Shown here one piece after another: positions 1 through 12,160 of a stretch of DNA of 64,000 nt (positions are counted from its first letter, which is position 1; the number at the start of each line of letters is the position of its first letter). The notes under the pieces are model-generated. The model did not search any database and was not told where the DNA came from. It saw nothing but the letters and a program-made list of their open reading frames with translations. Origin of the DNA: Papilionanthe hookeriana x Papilionanthe teres (taxonomy: Eukaryota > Streptophyta > Magnoliopsida > Asparagales > Orchidaceae); the NCBI GenBank assembly GCA_022702705.1, contig CM040434.1, positions 55,292,953-55,356,952 of the forward strand. Reading direction: 5' to 3'. The position numbers were made by a program, and so were the translations under genes.

Positions 1-465
1 CATTCCTTTGAAAACTTAAAATTTGAAATTCTTGAGAGCAAAATTATTGATTATTATCGAGAGTTTTCTCAGGTGCTTCCCGTCACTTAAGATGTAATTA
101 ACTATAGGGGCTTTCCCTTATAGGGAATTTTAAAGAACCCAGGTAATATAAACCTTGTTTAATGCTTTCATATTAAGCAGGGGAACTTGTCGGCTTATAA
201 AATTGGTTCGTAGACCAAACGGATGTCACAAATCTTCTAGTTTATTTAATCGAGCCCCACCATCAAGCAGTGTGTCTATCCTTAGGATAGATACACGGTT
301 TGTGATGTGGTGCTTGTTTATATAAACTATTTGGGATGTGAGATCGGTTTGATTTCATATCTTAAGACCTTCAAATTTAAAATTATTTTCAAAAATCAAA
401 TACTACTTTTCAAATTATTTATTTAAATTAAATTAAAAATTCGCCGCACAATTTCTGTTAGGCGA
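1..465 (+). mobile_element. LTR fragment, copy H (same family as LTR F and LTR G)
   Basis: The sequence from the window edge shares ordered blocks with 39,890-40,230 (same strand) and with the reverse complement of 29,740-30,050. Shared blocks include CGAGAGTTTTCT, GATGTAATTAACT and the stretch just after it ending in CCCTTATA. The left end is cut by the window. The right end blurs near position 465, where Athila tail sequence begins. No coding capacity is seen. Confidence 0.6.
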
Positions 466-1892
466 TCCCTTTTTTTAAAAAATTAAACACATAACCTAAA
501 AATATGCCGACAAGCATATTCAGGTATTGTTGTTTTTTTATTGTTGATTTATCTGTTGTTATGTGGTAGTGTGTAATAGTAAATGTTTTTATGTGTATGT
601 TATGTCAGAGTTTTTAGTAGTGTGTACTTTAATTTCAAAAACTGTTAGGAAATTATAAACCTCTATTAGGAACTTCTACTTAGGAAAACTACTTGTTTAA
701 ATTTCTTCAAATTCCACTATCATTTGTTATCTGTATCAGTGTGTTATTTTAGTTGGTGTGTATTTGCTTTGAAAACCTCCACTATTGTAGAAGTCTTCTG
801 AAATTTTTACTTTTCTTATTATTAAAGAAAAAGAAGAAGAAGAAAAATGTTTTGAAAAACTAAATTTGATTTCATTTTACTCCTGTATTTAATTTGTTAT
901 ACTTGCATATTAGGATATTAAAAATTCCTGCAAGCATGATATATCAGTTTTTATTTCTCACCCATGTATCATTTCTTATGCTTAAATGTTTTATTTTAAT
1001 TAAAAATTTAAAGTTTGGGGGGATTTTAAAAACAAAGATTTTCAAAAACCTAAAATTTTATTTGATTCTCAAGAACACTTAAAAATAAATCTTATTTTTG
1101 ATTGAGAACAATTATGTACATGAAGTTATATTAGGGGAACAAAATTTTTAATATAGAAATGAATAAAAAAATTTAGTTAAAATTTATAGTAATCATGAAA
1201 AACTTAAAATTAAAATTTTCTTAATGAAGAGGTGTTAAATGAAGTTAAACTCTTTAGTAAGAAGTTTTGTATTTTTGGATAAATAGAAGATTTGACTTTA
1301 TTCTTCAAAGTTTAAATTTCTTTTATTAAAGAGTAATTTTCAAATATTATTATTATGATTTTTAAGTGAATGATGTATATCTGATCTTTATTTTAAATGG
1401 AAGGATGGAATTCAAAATCATTAAAGGTTTATCCAGATATAGTAATCCTTTCCATAAAAAAAAAGTTTATGAAACGGGAGGAGAAGCTTGAGGATTTAAG
1501 GGCCTAATCAAAAATTAGTTTCATACTTAAAGTTTAAGATATAACTTCAGAGAAAATCTAAAACTTAAAGTTGTAATATAGTAAGTAAAATTATTTTTCA
1601 AATAAAGATTTTTAAGTGAGAAAAATAAATGTTTGAATCCTATATTTTGAAAAATCTACAAAAATTTCTGAAATAAATAGAGACTTATATTTATCATTTT
1701 CTTTTACTTAAGAACATTCTAAACTTTAAGTTGGTTTTAATTACTGAATTTTTTTCTAAATTGGACTATTTCATTTCTAGAACAAAATTTTATTATTTTC
1801 CTAAGAAACCCATTACATAATTTGCATACTAAAATGTTCTATGAGATTAACTGTCACTTGAGGACAAATAACATTTTAAGTTTAAGGGATTT
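466..1892 (+). mobile_element. Athila-type 3' noncoding tail upstream of an LTR
   Basis: This AT-rich stretch has no convincing gene. It carries landmarks in the same order as the 3' tail of element B (9,216-10,560, opposite strand): a TATCCAGATA(T/C)AGTAATCCT block (here about 1,433-1,451), AAATTTAA(A)GTTTGGGG, and an ACTTGAGGACAA motif just before the polypurine tract. It therefore looks like the untranslated 3' end of an Athila element whose coding part is missing. Short reading frames here are unrelated to known proteins. Confidence 0.55.
1878..1892 (+). other. Polypurine tract (Athila)
   Basis: AAGTTTAAGGGATTT lies immediately before the LTR that starts TGATAC. The same position in element B has AAGTTTGGGGAATTT before its LTR. 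It is preceded by the ACTTGAGGACAA motif in both copies. It would prime plus-strand DNA synthesis. Confidence 0.55.
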
Positions 1893-3690
1893 TGATACAA
1901 CTAAAATATATAGTATTTTTATGCACATTTTTATACCTATTTTTAATGATATTGCCTTTTACTGGAAGGTATTTTGTGTTTTTCTTACAGGTATGATGAA
2001 AATGGATGGTCATGATGAAAGGAGCAAAATTGGATCAAATTTGGAGCAAAAAAATAAAAAATAAAAAATTTGGCACTGGCGGCTAAGCGCCGCTGGGCTA
2101 GCACTTAGCCGCCACAGTTAAAAATCAAATTTCAAATGGATTTGGCACCAATTTCAAAGGGGATGGGATGCAACTCTTGGTGGTAATGTCCATAACTTCC
2201 TTTGGGCGGCAAGTTTGAATGAAGGGGTGCGTTCCTTGGTAGATACATCTAATCTGGACACATTTTGAAGAGACACCAAGGCACCTTTTGGTTTATTATT
2301 TAAAGAGAGTCTTAGAAAAGATTAAGAGACTCTTCCTTGCATTTTGAATGGTTCTTTCTTTCTTCCTTTTGTTTTTCCACTGCATTTTTAAGAGTTTTTG
2401 TTTTAGAGTATGAGTAGAGAGTAGAAAGGAGAAAAGGGTCGGAGTGAAGTATTCTTCTTCCCACTTCTTTTATTTCTTTTAGTTTTGTTTTTATTGAAGT
2501 CTGAAGTCTGTATTCTGAGTCAATGAAGTTGGGAGACTTGCTCTGAGGAGTAGTTTAGCGAAGAGTCAAAGTTTCAGAGGAACTTCCTTAGTCTTGTGGA
2601 GAGGATTTTCAGATAAGTGTTTACTTTTATTTAGTTTATTAATACTTCTTTTCGTTTATTATTTTTTTATCGTTGTTTTTAATTTCAAATCAATGTGTTT
2701 TTATATTTTCTCAATGCATTCTGAGTAGTTTACTTTATCTTTTTCTTTCTTAAATGGAGAAGTAAATAATTTACAAAGAATTGTTGTGGAAAGTATAAGT
2801 GTTTAAAAGTTGGAAGAAGTTGTGAAGATTGATTCTAAAAACTTTGTTTATTTCTTAATTTGGCCTATTAAGTTGTAAAATTTCTTGAGATTATATAAGA
2901 TCCAATGAGGTATTGTCTCATAAAAGTTAGTAGGAATCACATGCAATTATATGGGTAAGAATTTTAGTCCATATAATTGAATATAATATTAGAAGATATT
3001 TTTATAAAAGGGAGTAAAATTAGAGGATTTTAGAGTGACAGGCTAAAAACCCCTAATTTGGTTTGAAGTTTTTAGTTTTGTTATGAGAAGTTAGCCCCCA
3101 GGTGGTGGGAATCGAGGGAACTCTAGAGTGAGAGACTGGTATCTTCCCTGCCTAACCATGTTCAAAATAATATAAATTTAAAATTAACCTATTTTCTTTA
3201 TAGAACAAATAAGGGTAAAGAACACATTTGCTTCTATCTGTCACAACAAAAATTTGAATAATCCCACAACAATACTTTAAGAATTATTACTACTTCATGA
3301 AAGGAAAGAAAAAGATATTCTAGTTAATAGTATTTTACATCCAATGTTATTAGTTATTGTAATTTTAATTTCTTGCTTTGCATTTTTATTAAGAAAATTT
3401 CAAAAGATATATCAACCTTCAAAACTTTTCAAAATCAAGACATACTTTTTCAAAAACAATTAAAGAAAGTAAAAAGATAATTTCTCTGATTCCTTTAAAG
3501 ATTTCACATTTTCCCTGTGGGTTTGATATCTTCTGGCTTAATCAGAAAGTCCTATATTACTTGATAAACGATACGTATACTTGCGTAGTATCCCATATTA
3601 TAAAATCATAATTTTCATATCAAAAATCATCAGCGCATTTATCCAGCGGAACCAAGTTTCTGGCATCCATTGCACTTATATCTTTCGGGG
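1893..3690 (+). mobile_element. Athila LTR A
   Basis: The LTR starts TGATAC after a polypurine tract and ends shortly before a tRNA-Asp-type PBS. It aligns by landmarks with LTR C on the other strand: the AAGGTATTTT.TGTTTTT block near its start, the GGAGCAAAA block, a GC-rich palindromic module (about 2,074-2,115), and a CGATACGTATACTTG block near its end (about 3,568-3,582). It has a PPT on its left and a PBS on its right, so it acts as 3' LTR to the tail and as 5' LTR to the gag-pol downstream. Confidence 0.65.
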
Positions 3691-3700
3691 ATCAAGTTTT

Positions 3701-3718
3701 CGGCGGCCGTTGCCGGGG
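3701..3718 (+). other. Primer binding site, tRNA-Asp type, degenerate
   Basis: CGGCGGCCGTTGCCGGGG is a degraded form of the Athila PBS seen intact on the minus strand at 19,564-19,581 (TGGCGCCGTTGCCGGGGA). A second, more decayed copy of the LTR-end/PBS string lies at about 3,652-3,672, which suggests a small local duplication. Confidence 0.6.
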
Positions 3719-3820
3719 TAAATTAATTAAATTACATTTTAAAGAGAATTAAGAAATTTTAAATTTTTACTTTTCTTTATTTTTGTTAGTATGTTGTATT
3801 TTGTTTTGTTTTATTATTGT

Positions 3821-5300
3821 ATGCGTAGTTCAGGTTCTGAAGGACTTGTGCCTTACGATTCTGAATTGGAAAGAACTATTAGAAAAATAAAAAAATTTAA
3901 AAATACAGAAAAAGAAAAAATATTCAAGAAATGGCAAATCATCAAAATCAAAATGTTGGAATCCATCAAGAATTAAGACCTTTAAGAGATTATGTTAACC
4001 CTACAGTAGATGAACTTCGTGGTAGTATTCAAAACCCTACTGTAGCTGCTAATTCTTTTGAGCTTAAACCTGCTATTATCCAAATGGTGTCAAATAATCA
4101 GTTTGGGGAGCAACAACTGAAGATCCTAATTTTCAACTTGCTAAATTTCTAGAGTTGTGTGCTACTTTTAAATATGATGGTGTTTCGGATGATGCTATTA
4201 GACTTAAGACTTTTTTCCTTTCTCACTAAGGGATAAAGCTAAAATGTGGTTACATTCATTAGCACTTGGATCAATTAGAACTTGGGGTGAATTATCACAA
4301 AATTTCCTTGCTAAATATTTTCCACCATCTAAGACTGCTAAGTTGAGAAATGATATAACATCTTTTTGTCAGTTTGAAGGAGAATCAATATATGAAGCAT
4401 GGGAAAGATTTAAAGATCTCCTCAGGAAATGTCCACATCATGTGATACCAGATTGGTTAATAATTCAAACTTTTTATAATGGATTTTTTGGATCTCTTAG
4501 ATCAATCATCGATGTTGTTGTTGGTGGATCATTAATGTCTAAACCATTTTCTAATGCTTATGCTTTAATTGAAGAAATGGCTACTAATAATTTTAAATGG
4601 CCTTCTGAAAGGTTAAATCCTAAAAAGGTAGCCAGTGTCTATGAAAATGATGCTTTTACAATGTTAGCAAATCAAGTTCTTCGTTGTATCAAGGAAGATA
4701 AACCAATTTGGGATGAATTTTTCTCAGCCAAATCTCATGATTGAAGAAAATTCATTAGGCTAAATGGTTGATTCTTATTCTTCATCGGAAACTGTGAATG
4801 CTATAATCAAATCTAACAACCCATATTCCAATTATTATAACCCAAGTTGGAAGAATCATCCAAATTTTAACTGGAATAACAATAATCAGGGTGGTGTTAA
4901 TCAACAATGGGGGAACACCCAAGTAAACCCATTGGGGAATTGGAACAACCAAGGTAATAATAATGATAGATTAACTTATCCTTCAGGTTATAGCAATGCT
5001 TTACAATTTAAGGAGAAGAAGTTGTCTATAGAAGAAGTAGTATCACATATGGGAAATCAATTACAAATTCAAGGTGCAACCATCAAAAATATTGAATATC
5101 AATTGGGACAAATTGCAAATGCCTTAAGTAATAAATCCCAAGGAATGCTTCCAAGTAATACTTAAGTGAATCCAAGAGAAAATAATAAAGAACAAGTGAA
5201 AGTAATTCAACTGAGAAGTGGAAAAGAATTGGAAGTTAGAGTTCAAAAAGAAACTAAAGTAGAGAAAGAAGAGATTGAAAGACCTAAAGAGGAAGCTCCA
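3821..5300 (+). pseudogene. Athila gag of element A, frameshifted
   Basis: This is the capsid-type Gag of an Athila-lineage Ty3/gypsy element, which packages element RNA. Conserved segments appear in order in different frames: an MRSSGSEG start, LRDYVNPTVDEL, NSFELKPAIIQM, KMWLHSLALGSIRTWGEL, KYFPPSKTAKLRNDITSF, YEAWERFKDLLRKCPHH, and ALIEEMATNNF. An Asn-rich tail follows, then IQLRSGKEL. The frame shifts near 3,940, 4,110 and 4,210 and stops at 4,742 and 5,163, so no intact protein is made. The start at 3,821 matches the MRSS start of the C copy. The ORF sits directly after LTR A and its PBS. Confidence 0.85.
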
Positions 5301-5399
5301 AAAGGTTTTTAAAGACCTATTTCTCCACCTAAGGTTGATTTAGAAAAAGCACCAACTCCATTTCCTCAGAGACTACGTCAACAAAAGTTAGATAAGCAA

Positions 5400-6208
5400 T
5401 TTTAAAAATTATTGGAGATATTAAAGAAGCTTACCATTAATATTCCATTTGCTGAAGCCCTAGAACAAATGCCAAGCTATGCAAAATTTATGAAGGATAT
5501 TCTTAATAAAAAGAGGAAGTTCGAAGAAAATGAGAGCATGTTTCACTTAGTGAGGAGTGCGGTGCGATAATTCGAAAAAGCTTCCGAAAAACTTAAAGAT
5601 CTTGGTAGTTTCACAATTCCATGTGCAAACTGAGAAAGATTATGTGGAAAAGCTTTATGTGATTTGGGTGCAAGCATTAACCTTATGCCTCTATCAATAT
5701 TCAAAAGACTGGGACTAGGAGAAATAACCCCAACTACTGTAACTCTGCAATTAGGAGGTCTTTCGATCACATATCCTAATGGAGTTAAAGAAGATGTTTT
5801 GGTAAAAGTGGATCAATTTATTTTTCCTGTGGATTTTATTGTGTTAGATATGGAGGAATATAAATATATACATATAATTTTGGGGAGACCTTTTCTAGCT
5901 ACAGCAGAGCCATGATAAATGTGCAAAAAGGGGAATTAATGATGAGGGTTAACGATCAGGCTGTTACATTTAATATTTCAAAATCGATGAAATATCCTGG
6001 TAGAGGTAAAGAAGATGAGTGTTATAGGATGGATGTTATTGAATATTTGAGTGAATGTCATTTCAAATCAACTTATGAAGAGAAATCTAAAAGAGAAGAA
6101 TTTGAATATAAGCAAGAGGAGGAGTTATTTGATTCTGAAAATTTTCAAGAGGAAGATTTAAAGCATGTTCGTGAAAGTTTTGAATTGTTGGATATGAACT
6201 TGAGTTAA
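5400..6208 (+). pseudogene. Athila aspartic protease region of element A
   Basis: This is the retropepsin-type protease that would cleave the polyprotein. The upstream block PFAEALEQMPSYAKFMKDIL is recognisable in the DNA at about 5,447-5,506. The active-site motif reads ALCDLGASINLMPLS (the Athila form of D-S/T-G), followed by ITPTTVTLQL, VLDMEE and the flap-associated ILGRPFLAT. The frame is broken near 5,550-5,640 and at 5,913, where the reading moves to another frame beginning MINVQKGEL. An acidic linker leads into RT. Confidence 0.8.
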
Positions 6209-6210
6209 AA

Positions 6211-6831
6211 ATGCTTCCTGATCATTTGAAATATGTTTTTCTAAGTGAATCCTCAACCTTGCCTGTTATAATTTCTTCTCAATTAACTGAAAAGGAAGAA
6301 GCGAGTTTTCTTGAAATTCTGAAGAAATACAAGAAAGCCTTTGGATGGAGAATTGCTGATATTAAAACAATCGGTCCTTCAATTTGTATGCACAGAATTC
6401 TTATGGAAGATAATAGCAAACCGCGGGCTGATCCCCAAAGGAGATTAAATCCTATCATGAAAGAAGTTGTTAAGAAAGAAATTTTAAAGTGGTTGGATGC
6501 TGGAATTATCTACCCTATTTCAGATAGTGCATGGGTTAGTCCTATTCATTGTGTTCGTAAGAAAGGAGAGGTAACTGTGATTGTTAATAAAAAGAATGAA
6601 ATGATACCAACAAGACAAGTTACAGGGTGGCGAATATGCATTGATTATAGAAAATTAAACATTGCCACAAGGAAAGATCATTTTCCACTCCCTTTTCTAG
6701 ATCAAATGTTGGATAGACTGGCTGGGCATAAATACTTTTGTTTTCTGGATGGATATACTGGTTACCACCAAATTCAAATTTCTCCTGAGGATCAAGAGAA
6801 AACTAAATGTGTTGTGCATACTGATCATTAA
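6211..6831 (+). pseudogene. Athila reverse transcriptase of element A, truncated before YxDD
   Basis: The N-terminal half of an Athila RT is open over 206 codons. Visible motifs are LPDHLKYVFL, IGPSICMHRIL, PQRRLNPIMKEVVKKEI, YPISDSAWVSPIHCV, GWRICIDYRKLN, HFPLPFLDQML, and motif A, FCFLDGYTGYHQI. After EDQEKTK the frame jumps to CVVHTDH, a piece of the RNase H domain, and then stops. The palm motif with the two Asp residues, the RT C-terminus and the integrase are missing. Sequence of the opposite orientation (element C) starts here. Confidence 0.9.
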
Positions 6832-7683
6832 ATTCAAACTTAGCTTCTTTTTCTAATGAATGACAAAGAGGTTTAGCAATCTTAGAAAAATCCTTTATAT
6901 ATCTTCTATAAAATTCAGCATGACCTAGAAAACTTCTCACATCAGTAACAGTAGTAGGTGGTTGAAGTTTAGCAATAATTTTCACTTTTGCCTGATCAAC
7001 TTCCATCCCTTTTTGTGAAATTTTATGTCCAAGTACAATTCCTTCTGTGACCATAAATTGACATTTTTCTCAGTTTAGAACCAAATATTTTTCTTCACAT
7101 CTTTTCAGAACTTTTGTTATATGTTCCGAGCAAGACTCAAAAGAAGTTCCAAATACTGAAAAATCGTCCATAAATACTTCAATTCCTTTATCAATTAGAT
7201 CACAGAATATTGATATCATACATCTCAGAAAAGTTGCAGGTGCATTACATAAACTGAAAGACATTTTCTAAAGGCAAATGTTCCATAAGGACTTGTAAAT
7301 GTTGTTTTCTCTGGGTCCTTAGGAGCAACGAGTAATTGATGATAACCAAAATATCCATTCAAAAAAGAGAAATATGAGTGTCAGCTAATTTATCCAGCAT
7401 TTGATCCAAGAAAGGTAAAGTAAAATGATCTTTTTCTAGTGGCATTGTTTAATTTCGATAATCAATGCAAATTCGCCAACCAGTAACTTGTCTTGTAGGG
7501 ATTAATTCATTTTTATCCTTAATAATGACAGTTACTCCTCCTTTCTTCGGAACACAATGAATAGGACTTACCCATTGACTATTTGAAATAGGATAAATAA
7601 TTCCAGCATCTAACCATTTTTAGATGTCTTTTGTAACGACATCTTTCATAATTGGATTCAATCTTCTTTGAGATTTGACCACC
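6826..7683 (-). pseudogene. Left remnant of element C: reverse transcriptase
   Basis: Read leftward from 7,683, this begins at SQRRLNPIMK and passes through WLDAGIIYPIS, the RT fingers and SLCNAPATF. It includes the catalytic motif EVFMDDFSVFGTS and ends in IVLGHKISQKGMEVD and FLGHAEFYRRYIKDF. Stops and frameshifts occur (for example near 7,450 and 7,265). The protein order continues exactly where the other half of C stops at 21,154, so both halves were one RT gene before element B inserted. It is cut at about 6,830 by the junction with element A. Confidence 0.85.
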
Positions 7684-9200
7684 TGCACAGCAGTTGACGG
7701 GCACAATGTAAATATGTTGCGGAGCTTTATAATTATATAAATGTTTAAATAGGTAAAATAACAAATGTACCCCCTTGTATCTACGCAAGTATACATAAGT
7801 TCAAGTAATAAAGGGCTCTAATGGAGTCCTAGATATCGATCCCACAAAGAAGTTAGAGATTGAGAATTAATTTAAGCAGATGCAATTTTTATCAAGTATA
7901 CAGAAATAAAGAACACTTATACTAACTTCTATTACTTAATTTTTGAATGGAAGATTGCAATTTAGAAAAAGTATCTTTCTCCCTGTTTAAGAGAATTAAT
8001 TAACTGGATAAATAAATTAATTAGAATTATATTGTGCTAAATAGGAGCATTCCTATTCTTTACCCTTTGGTCCAGGCATAAAGATCATTGACTAATCCTT
8101 TGCTTGGTTACTGAATCTGCGGTTAGGCTGGGAGGATACCGACTGCCACTTTGGAGCTCCCACGTTCCCCTCGTCTGAGTGTTAACATCTACACTTCAGC
8201 TCCCAAACAATAGGACCGAATTGAAGATTTTAGTCTGTCACACTAAAATATTCAATTCTACACCCGATAATTAATATTTCCCTATTTATTTGCACCCTCC
8301 TTTCAAGGCTTTTGAATTCCCTGAATTTTGGATGTTATCTTTACTACAGTTGATAATTCAACATATTTTAACAGTTCAATTAGCCAGATTGAAAGTAAAT
8401 TAAGTTTTAATTAAAATATTATCACAATATTTATTTGATATTTTAAGGCACAACTAATTCAAATTTCCATTTCACAAAATCTCAGCAACAAGGAGAAAGA
8501 CAGATAAAACTACTCAGAATGCATAGGAAGAATAACACAAAATTTGGATTTCATTTAAAGCTATAAAATAATAAACAAAAACTTATCTCAAATCTTCTCC
8601 CCAAGCAGACTCCTTGAAGCTCCTCTAACTCTTCCTTCTCGTACAACACACTCAATTATACTTACTAAAATATTCTAGAACACACTATTGCACTCAAAAT
8701 AACACACAATAGACTCACCACACACCATTGATTTTCACACATTCGGTCCTAAATTCGTCTCTATTTAAAGAAGAAGGAATATATCCAAAGGTTTCTTAAG
8801 AATCTCTTCAAAAAGTGTCCAGATTCAATGTATTTGGCTTGAACCGAACTTCTCGCCGTTAGCGGGCTCGTTGACACCGTCGGCGGGCTTCTAGAACATT
8901 GGCCAACTACTAAGGCTTGCTGTCGGCGGGCTCAATCTCGCCGTCATCGGGCTCCTGTATAATATATTCAAATCTCTCTGGAAAAACACGCCGTCGACGG
9001 CTTATCCCTCTCCGTCAGCGGGCTAGTTCAATTTTCATCTTTTTTAGTCATTTTCGTTCCAGATTCGCTCTTTTTTCCATCTTTTTGCTCCATTACCTAT
9101 AAATCTTCATTCCTGCATTAAAACATAGAAAATACCTTTCTTTAAAGTGCAATTTCATATAAAATTGGTATGAATTTCTCAATATATTTTTCTCTGGTCA
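7684..9200 (-). mobile_element. 3' LTR of element B
   Basis: About 1.5 kb matches 19,596-21,153 almost throughout. It holds a GC-rich block with repeated GCCGTCGGCGGGCT-like units (about 8,858-9,026) in otherwise AT-rich DNA. It has fewer of these units than the partner LTR, which makes it about 40 bp shorter. The outer edge abuts element C's RT. Confidence 0.85.
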
Positions 9201-9215
9201 AAATTCCCCAAACTT
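9201..9215 (-). other. Polypurine tract of element B
   Basis: On the minus strand AAGTTTGGGGAATTT sits directly before the TGACC start of the 3' LTR. It is preceded by TTACTTGAGGACAAGTAA (9,216-9,238), a conserved Athila feature also seen in A's tail. Confidence 0.7.
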
Positions 9216-10572
9216 AACTATTACTTGTCCTCAAGTAATCTTGATATTATATAAAAGTAATGATTATTTGTAATAAGGATTTAATTCAGAAATACTATGA
9301 ATTTGGTTTAAATAAATATTATAGTAAAGTTTATTCGAAAGATTTTTAGATAATTAAAATTAACTCTATAGATATAAGACTATTTAGTCATCAAGTTTAA
9401 GATTTCTAGTTTTCTATTTATTTCAAGAATGACTATATTTTGTAATATTAAATTACTTAGGATATTCAGATGAAAGGAAATTCATGAAAACACTACTTAG
9501 TAAAATACTAATCCATATATATAATTTCAGAAATGTAACTGAGTTTACCTTTTAGGTTGATTCAAATGAAGCCAATTTTTGATAAGGCATTTTCCCAAGC
9601 ATCTCCTCACTTACTTTTTCTTTTCTTTTCATTTTGGATTGATTTTCAATCCTTTTTCTTTTTCTTTTTCTTTTTTTTTTCAAGTGAGGATTACTGTATC
9701 TGGATAGCCTGTTAATAATTTTGAACTTCATTTTCTTCTTCCTAAATTTGAAACTTGAAACATTTCCTTACTTTATATGTATTTCAAAGTTTTTACTTCA
9801 TTGAGTTTCAATCTTTTCTTTCTCAACTAAATACTTATGAATTTCATATTTTAAAATTATAGTTTTCTTTACTTTAAATAGTTAACTATTTTCCTTATCC
9901 TCTTATACCAAATATCTTAATCTACAAAATTTGTTTAATCACTAGAAATATTTTGTTTAACTTTCTACAATAATTAAATAAATTAATTCTAGTTTACCGA
10001 ATCAAATTCATTACAGAAAATCATTTTATAATAATTTTTGAAAATATTTATTGAGAACAATTTAATAATTAAAATTTTATTTTTCCCTCCCCTAAACTTA
10101 AATTTTTCTATCTATTTATATAGGGTGAAAAGAAAACAAACTGTAAATTTAAATCATACCTTTGTACTTTAGGTATTTCTCCTTTTGAAGTTCTGCAGAT
10201 TCTTTTCATCACTTAATTAACCTGTACTGTTAATAACTTTCTACATATATATAATATCAAAGAGTTTTGCTGGGTAAAGAAGTTTTGAAATAAGTACAAA
10301 ATACTAACACAACTTATACTTAGTATGATACTAAACACAATTTAACACAACATCCACATACATTTCACAAATCTAGTTTCTGGGTTACAATAACATCTGA
10401 AATTTTAAAATTTTTTAAGAAAACACACAAATCTAACTTATACAACTAAGTTTAAATGTCTTACACAGCATAATAATCAAAGTACATAAACTAAGCAACA
10501 ATACTGATTTTAAGAAAATAAACAAACAATCACATAACATAAATATCTAATCGTAGAATCTAATCATCAACA
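9216..10572 (-). other. AT-rich 3' untranslated tail of element B
   Basis: No gene is seen. The strand contains long pyrimidine runs (9,620-9,680) and the TATCCAGATACAGTAATCCT landmark near 9,682-9,703, shared with the tail at 466-1,892. This is the normal noncoding spacer between the last Athila ORF and the PPT. Confidence 0.6.
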
Positions 10573-11692
10573 TTAAAATCCCATAGTGAGTATAACGAGG
10601 GCACTCATGAAATATAACATCAAGCTCTCCTCTCCTATAACAATCTCAGCATCATAGTAGGCTATCTCAAATTCAGAATGCCTCTGGAGATAATTGTTGT
10701 CATAATCATGCCTTCGCTCTAATCCTCCAATCCTCTGATCTATATTTTCTAATTTTTCTTCAATCTTTTCAAAACTTTTCCGCTGCAGAGCCATTTCATT
10801 CATCAAATCATAAAGGATAGAAGAACTATAGGTAGGAGGGTCTTAACTGGTAGAGGGAATATCCCTACTAGTTGAAGGTGCATAGCTTCTAGTCCTAGAT
10901 CTTCATCCTTCATGGGATTCATAAGTCTTTATATTAGCCTGGGTAATGGGTTTCATAGGTTCAACCCATTCCTCATCATCTCTTACCTCTACTCCAGACA
11001 ATTGGCAGAGTGCATAAATTAGACCAGGATGTCCTAGTCCTCCTCCACTTTCACTTCTTGCAATGACTAATATATTTTTATAAATAATACTCCCCACATT
11101 TATACTCTTGTGGTTATGAATAAATAAATTCAGAACTACTCTATCTCTTGTAACTTCACTATGGTGATAGGTAGGTAACAAAGTAGAGCAAATAAAATAA
11201 TGCCAGACTTTAGAGGTTGCATTTAACATAGAGAGAGGGAAGTTTACTAGTTCATGTTGCTTAATTTTCCATGTCCCTTTCCCATAAGTGAGAAAGTTAA
11301 TCACCTCTTCCAATGGTCCTTCCATTGTTCCAAAAGTATCATATTCATTGGTGTGAAGATCTTGTACTTCGTAGAAAGCATTAATACGTGTAGCATTAAA
11401 ATCAACTAAAAATCCTCTAACCTTTATAGGTTCATCCTCAATCTGGTTCAAATTGGCATAAAACTCTTTTACAACTTCAACTGCAGCCTTGTTTGTTGTA
11501 TAACAGAAATTTTCCCATCTTCGCTCTTTGATCGTTTGTTCCACTTCTCCTCCACTATTCTTAAATACTTTATCCTGAATGCATTTTCTTTCTTTGATAT
11601 TAAAGTTGTATCTTGATTGAGCTTTAGCATTAACGAACAGTGTTTCGTCAAAATCTAGTCTTCTTTTCTGTCATGGATCCATTTCTTGATCT
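10573..11692 (-). pseudogene. Downstream ORF of element B, copy 2 (putative plant transposon protein domain)
   Basis: Read leftward it starts near MDP and gives RRWENFCYTTNKAAVEVVKE, FYANLNQIEDEPIKVRGFLV, KVWHYFICSTLLPTYHHSEV and NVGSIIYKNIL, then GLGHPGLIYALCQLSGVEV. A coiled-coil-like segment with KSFEKIEEKLENIDQRIGGL follows near 10,700-10,790. This is the pattern of the domain Pfam names putative plant transposon protein, often carried by Athila-like elements. Its function is not established and it sits where env-like ORFs occur. Breaks occur near 11,580, 11,690 and 10,890. It is a diverged paralogue of the ORF at 12,529-13,685. Confidence 0.7.
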
Positions 11693-12009
11693 ATCAAATT
11701 TACAACAATCTCAACAAAATTCCAAAATAATACTAGAATGGCTTTCAAAGGTGACTTAAAGTAATCTAAAATGAACTCCTTGGATTTCTTCCAACTATTT
11801 TCTCCATTTTTCATTTTTTTCCAAAATCTCCAATTGTGGAAGAAATATATGGTGAAAATAAAAACTTTTTGCATGGGAGTGAAGCTCTTACCAAGGGACG
11901 ATGAAATCCGATGTAAAAATGTGTTGAAATTACTTCTAATCCAAGATCTCTCAAGCCTAGGTCAGTTTTTTCGAAGTTTAAATGAAGGGGACGATGCATA
12001 ATGACGGTT

Positions 12010-12160
12010 GACCGGTCAAATATAAGTGTTTTTCGGGAACTTGCCGTCAGTGGGAAAAATCTCACCGTCGGTGGGCTAATTAATTCAAGTAGGCTAAAGT
12101 CTCTGGAAAAGGTTGTCATCGGCGGCGTCGATATCTCTATCGGTGGGATTTTTCCAAAAA
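12010..12160 (-). repeat. GC-rich short-motif module upstream of ORF copy 2
   Basis: Repeats of the type CACCGTCGGTGGGCTA and ATCGGCGGCGTCGAT stand out in AT-rich DNA. Related motifs occur in both B LTRs and at 13,815-13,950. The module precedes ORF copy 2 just as the other precedes ORF copy 1. Confidence 0.6.
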
